From contig JBKHBT010000071.1 of NCBI GenBank assembly GCA_046542255.1, positions 1-17,149 of the forward strand: DNA of 17,149 nucleotides, read 5' to 3'. Made by a program: the position numbers and the translations under genes. The number at the start of each line of letters is the position of its first letter. Position 1 is the first letter of the stretch. This stretch comes from JBKHBT01 sp046542255 (GTDB lineage Bacteria > UBP14 > UBA6098 > JBKHBT01). Below the pieces are notes generated by a model that saw only the letters and a program-made list of their open reading frames with translations, did not search any database and was not told the origin of the DNA. Of this stretch, positions 14,175-17,149 are shown in pieces.

Positions 14175-15618
14175 GAATCAAGATGTAATAGAGATTGCAA
14201 AGAAACGCTGTAATGAAAAGGACATCATAATCCCGACTTTCGAGCAGATGAAACATCCAGAGCGGATTCCCGAGACAGTCATAGACGAACTAACCGAAAT
14301 CGGTTTATGGGATATCCACCCAAGAAACCTATTTCGTATAACATGGAAAAATGACCCTATCGAATTTGGCGGAGGCTTCGGCGATGTTAATTATATGTTC
14401 ATGCCACCCGAGATTACTGGGGTGAAGGCACGAATTTTTGGCCTAGTGGGTAAATGGTTCCCCACTGGCGCACATAAAGTCGGTGCGACATTCGGATGTC
14501 TTGCACCAAGCCTTGTTACGGGACAATTCAATCCTGTATCGCAACATGCTGTATGGCCATCGACTGGAAATTATTGCCGCGGCGGCGCATATGTGGCCGC
14601 GCTTCTTGGCTGCGAATCGATTGCTATTTTGCCGGAGGAGATGTCGCGAGAGCGTTTCGAATGGCTATCCAGAGTCGCCGGCGAGGTGATTGCTACGCCG
14701 GGTTGCGAGAGCAATGTCAAAGAGATTTTCGATAAATGCCATGAACTTCGCGAAACTCGTGATGATATAGTAATTTTCAATCAATTCTCCGAATTTGGCA
14801 ATATGCTCTGGCATTATGAAGTTACCGGCTCTGCTATGAAAGAGATTTTGCAGGATGAGATGATGGTCGGTGATCGATTGGCCGGTGTTGTCCTTACATC
14901 AGGCTCTTCTGGAACGATGGGTAGCGCATATCACATGAAAAAGCTGCATCCGAGATCGAAAGTTGCTGTTTCGGAGGCTCTGCAATGCCCGACATTGCTT
15001 CTAAATGGCTATGGCGGCCACAGAATCGAGGGAATAGGCGATAAACATGTCCCATGGATACACGACCTGAAAGAAACAGACACTGTTATTGCCATCGATG
15101 ATGAGATCACAATCAGGCTTATGAGGCTTTTTAATGAACCTGCTGGAAGAGACTATCTGATGAGCCAGAATATTCCTGAAGAATTCATACGCGAGCTGGA
15201 TTTGCTGGGTATTTCTTCTATTGCCAATCTAATCTCATCGATAAAATTCGCTAAATTCTATGAACTGGACGAACGCGATATAGTATTAACAGTATTCACT
15301 GATTCGATGGAGCTTTATAGCTCGAGAATGGCAGAGCTTGCCAATGAGCGCGGCAAATACACCCGCGACAATGCTATCGCCGATTTTGATATACTCAAGA
15401 ATATCGGTATGGAGCATGTAATCGACACGACATACTATGAGCGGAAGCGTATCCATAATCTCAAATATTTCACATGGATAGAGCAGCAGAATATGTCATT
15501 GGACGAGCTGAATGCACAATGGTACGACCATGACGCATATTGGAATCAGGTCGATGAGCTTCCCGAAAAAATCGATAATCTCATAAATGAATTCAATAAA
15601 GAGGTCGGCCTTCTATGA
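14158..15618 (+). CDS. Fold-type II PLP-dependent enzyme of unknown reaction
   Basis: 486 residues. The PLP Schiff-base lysine is Lys107 in WFPTGAHKVGA. PSTGN (134-138) is the substrate loop, and TSGSSGTMGS (247-256) replaces the usual glycine-rich phosphate loop. These mark a cysteine-synthase/tryptophan-synthase-beta superfamily member, but it is longer than CysK. It has an N-terminal extension of about 90 residues and a helical C-terminal part of about 100 residues rich in acidic and aromatic residues. I do not recognise a characterised orthologue. It is not YgeX, which has a KDES.R.GLNAFK block absent here. The context suggests ammonia-lyase or beta-elimination chemistry on an amino acid released from purine ring cleavage; this is inference. 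AGAAGGAG lies 7 nt before the ATG. It overlaps xdhC by 17 bp, and the next gene by ATGA. Confidence 0.8.
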   Translation: MIDLTKNQDVIEIAKKRCNEKDIIIPTFEQMKHPERIPETVIDELTEIGLWDIHPRNLFRITWKNDPIEFGGGFGDVNYMFMPPEITGVKARIFGLVGKWFPTGAHKVGATFGCLAPSLVTGQFNPVSQHAVWPSTGNYCRGGAYVAALLGCESIAILPEEMSRERFEWLSRVAGEVIATPGCESNVKEIFDKCHELRETRDDIVIFNQFSEFGNMLWHYEVTGSAMKEILQDEMMVGDRLAGVVLTSGSSGTMGSAYHMKKLHPRSKVAVSEALQCPTLLLNGYGGHRIEGIGDKHVPWIHDLKETDTVIAIDDEITIRLMRLFNEPAGRDYLMSQNIPEEFIRELDLLGISSIANLISSIKFAKFYELDERDIVLTVFTDSMELYSSRMAELANERGKYTRDNAIADFDILKNIGMEHVIDTTYYERKRIHNLKYFTWIEQQNMSLDELNAQWYDHDAYWNQVDELPEKIDNLINEFNKEVGLL

Positions 15619-16970
15619 TTCTTCTGAAGAATTGCCATTATATCGCCACATTCGATGAGAACGATGCCGAATTCAGTGGTTATGACTTACTTATCGATGG
15701 CAATAAGGTTTCTGAAATCGCAAAAGATATCGAAGCTTCGGCAGATTGCGAGACAATCGACTGCTCGAATCTTGTTGTGATTCCTGGTATGGTCAATACC
15801 CATCATCATTTCTACCAGACGCTTACCAGGAATCTCCCCGGCGCGCAGGATGCCAAATTATTCGATTGGCTGGTCTATTTATATCCGATATGGGCCAGAA
15901 TCGATGCCGAGGCGGTTTATTATTCCAGCCTTCTTGCTATGGCAGAGCTTATGCTTACTGGCGCGACCTGCTCGACGGATCATCATTATTTATATCCCGA
16001 GGGCTTCGATGGCGATTTGATGGGTTTGCAATTCGATGCTGCGGAAAAATTGGGCATGAGATTTGCCCCGACTCGCGGTTCGATGACTCGCGGCAAATCC
16101 TCCGGTGGCCTTCCGCCCGATAATGTTGTCCAGAGCGTGGACAAGGTATTGAAAGATTCAGAAAGAGTTATCGATAGATACCATGATGATTCTGATTTTT
16201 CGATGAAAAAGATAATTCTCGCACCCTGCAGCCCATTTTCTGTGGAGGAAAATGTTATGCGCGAGACTGCTAAATTGGCGCGCGATAAGGGCGTTTATCT
16301 TCATACCCACCTTGCAGAAACCGCCGATGAGGACGAATATTGCATGACAAATCACTGCAAGCGGCCACTTGCCCTGATGCATGATTGGGGCTGGACTGGT
16401 GAGGATGTATTTTTCGCACATGGCATATTTTTCAATGACATGGAGCTTGATATACTGGCTAAAACCGGCACAGGAATTGCCCATTGCCCCAGCTCGAATA
16501 TGCGCCTGGGTTCTGGTATTGCCCGAATTATGGAGATGAAAGAGCGCAGCATTCGCGTAGGTATCGCGGTTGATGGCAGCGCATCGAATGACACATCGGA
16601 CATGATTGGCGAGGTACGGCAGGCACTTCTTCTTCAGCGCGTGAAATACGGCTCATCGGCACTTTCCGCCCGCGATGTTCTCCAGATGGCGACAGCAGGC
16701 GGCGCGGATCTTCTCGGATTCAAGAAAATCGGCATGATAAAGCCCGGCTATGCCGCCGATATCGCAGCATTCGACATCAGCAAAATCGGCCATGCCGGCT
16801 CATTATCCGATCCATTGGCATCATTAATCTTCACCGGCTTCGACCACCGCGTTAGCCTAAATATCGTAAACGGCAAGATTGCTGTCCGCGATGGTAAATT
16901 GGTTAATATTGATGAGGATTGGCTTGTTGCGGAGGTTAATGAGGTTGCTGGGAGGGTTTGCAGCGGTTAG
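15615..16970 (+). CDS. 8-oxoguanine deaminase-like amidohydrolase
   Basis: 451 residues, amidohydrolase superfamily (TIM barrel, mononuclear zinc). Metal ligands are His63 and His65 in NTHHHFYQ, His232 with general-base Glu235 in HTHLAET, His269 in FFAHG, and Asp320 in VDGSASND. The stretch TRNLPGAQDAKLFDWLVYLY (71-90), the DHHYLYPEG segment and HCPSSNMRLGSG agree with the 8-oxoguanine deaminase/hydroxydechloroatrazine-ethylaminohydrolase (AtzB-like) branch rather than SsnA or guanine deaminase. 8-oxoguanine deaminase yields urate and ammonia, which links it to the upstream molybdenum hydroxylase and the YgeY/YgeW genes. Activity on guanine, isoxanthopterin or a triazine cannot be ruled out. 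Last gene of the operon. Its ATG overlaps the previous TGA. Confidence 0.85.
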   Translation: MILLKNCHYIATFDENDAEFSGYDLLIDGNKVSEIAKDIEASADCETIDCSNLVVIPGMVNTHHHFYQTLTRNLPGAQDAKLFDWLVYLYPIWARIDAEAVYYSSLLAMAELMLTGATCSTDHHYLYPEGFDGDLMGLQFDAAEKLGMRFAPTRGSMTRGKSSGGLPPDNVVQSVDKVLKDSERVIDRYHDDSDFSMKKIILAPCSPFSVEENVMRETAKLARDKGVYLHTHLAETADEDEYCMTNHCKRPLALMHDWGWTGEDVFFAHGIFFNDMELDILAKTGTGIAHCPSSNMRLGSGIARIMEMKERSIRVGIAVDGSASNDTSDMIGEVRQALLLQRVKYGSSALSARDVLQMATAGGADLLGFKKIGMIKPGYAADIAAFDISKIGHAGSLSDPLASLIFTGFDHRVSLNIVNGKIAVRDGKLVNIDEDWLVAEVNEVAGRVCSG

Positions 16971-17149
16971 ATTTTGCCTTCGACTTCGCTCAGGCAGCAT
17001 ATTATTGCTTTATTTATATGCAGTTTCATCAGGACATAGCAGAACTCAAAATATGATTTATCATGTTTTGAGTAGGCTTCGACACGCATCGCTTCGCACT
17101 GCTACTCAGATTCTGTGTTCTAGCGCAAGTAAAAAATTAGCTGTTTTTA
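16971..17149. other. Intergenic tail with inverted repeats after the purine operon
   Basis: No coding signal is recognised. TGCCT (16975-16979) and AGGCA (16992-16996) flank TTCGACTTCGCT. A second unit with TTCGAC...TCGCTTCGC occurs at about 17078-17097, flanked by TGAGTAG (17069-17075) and CTACTCA (17102-17108). The shared TTCGAC/TCGCT core suggests two members of a dispersed palindromic repeat. No clean T-tailed terminator is seen directly behind the operon. Confidence 0.4.
17044..17073. repeat. 14-bp near-perfect inverted repeat
   Basis: ACTCAAAATATGAT (17044-17057) and ATCATGTTTTGAGT (17060-17073) are inverted copies with one mismatch, separated by TT. The stem would be strong but is not followed by a T-run on either strand. 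It may mark a transcript end 75 bp after the operon, or belong to the repeat cluster around it. Function unknown. Confidence 0.5.

Noticed and set aside
15615..16970. Assignment as SsnA
   Set aside because: The HHHFYQTLTRNLPGAQDAKL block fits 8-oxoguanine deaminase relatives; E. coli SsnA has a different SHNHFYSGLSRG block.
1..17149. CRISPR arrays, tRNA or rRNA genes, phage genes
   Set aside because: No regularly spaced repeats, cloverleaf-like segments, conserved rRNA words or phage functions were seen by eye.

Overview
The window is chromosomal sequence of moderate G+C from a bacterium, probably an uncultured anaerobe. It appears diderm: the partial frame at the left edge ends like an outer-membrane beta-barrel. 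I cannot assign a phylum. Strongly compressed operons, anaerobic purine genes and dispersed GGGGCG-palindrome repeats would fit a candidate-phylum (FCB-like) genome, but that is only inference. No rRNA, tRNA or CRISPR array was seen.

Layout. (1) 1-102 (+): last 33 codons of a probable beta-barrel protein. (2) 120-3668 (-): EF-G-like GTPase (fusA2 type), then a PTS fructose-type EIIA domain protein, then an M50 site-2-protease-like membrane protein. A perfect 11-bp hairpin separates the first two genes. (3) 3669-3865: divergent promoter region. (4) 3866-5262 (+): NfeD-type protein and SPFH paraslipin, overlapping by ATGA. (5) 5263-5868: non-coding stretch with a GGGGCG palindrome, a decayed IS1182-like transposase fragment on the minus strand (5439-5633), AT-rich sequence and a structured leader. 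(6) 5869-16970 (+): one compact ten-gene operon in which every junction overlaps or is 17 bp or less. (7) 16971-17149: short intergenic tail with inverted repeats.

The operon is the core of the window. In order it encodes a YgeY-type M20 hydrolase, a YgeW-type knotted carbamoyltransferase, a zinc-ribbon threonine-synthase-like PLP enzyme, a MocA/YgfJ-type Mo-cofactor cytidylyltransferase, the three subunits of a xanthine-dehydrogenase-like molybdenum hydroxylase (Mo, 2Fe-2S, FAD), the cofactor-insertion factor XdhC, a second fold-type-II PLP enzyme of unknown reaction, and an 8-oxoguanine-deaminase-like amidohydrolase. In the Mo subunit the residues matching bovine xanthine oxidoreductase Glu802, Arg880 and Glu1261 are all present, and the first two are exactly 78 residues apart as in the bovine enzyme, which supports a purine substrate. 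The amidohydrolase would supply urate from 8-oxoguanine, and the hydroxylase would interconvert hypoxanthine, xanthine and urate. YgeY, YgeW and the two PLP enzymes are plausibly the downstream part that breaks opened-ring ureido/amino intermediates down to ammonia, carbamoyl phosphate (hence ATP) and keto acids.

Relative to the ygeX-ygeY-ygeW-ygfK-ssnA-hyuA-xdhD set linked to anaerobic urate use in gut bacteria, this operon has no YgeX, YgfK, HyuA or guanine-deaminase-type SsnA. It has two different PLP enzymes and an 8-oxoguanine-deaminase-like protein instead. That variant architecture is the best candidate here for an under-described system.
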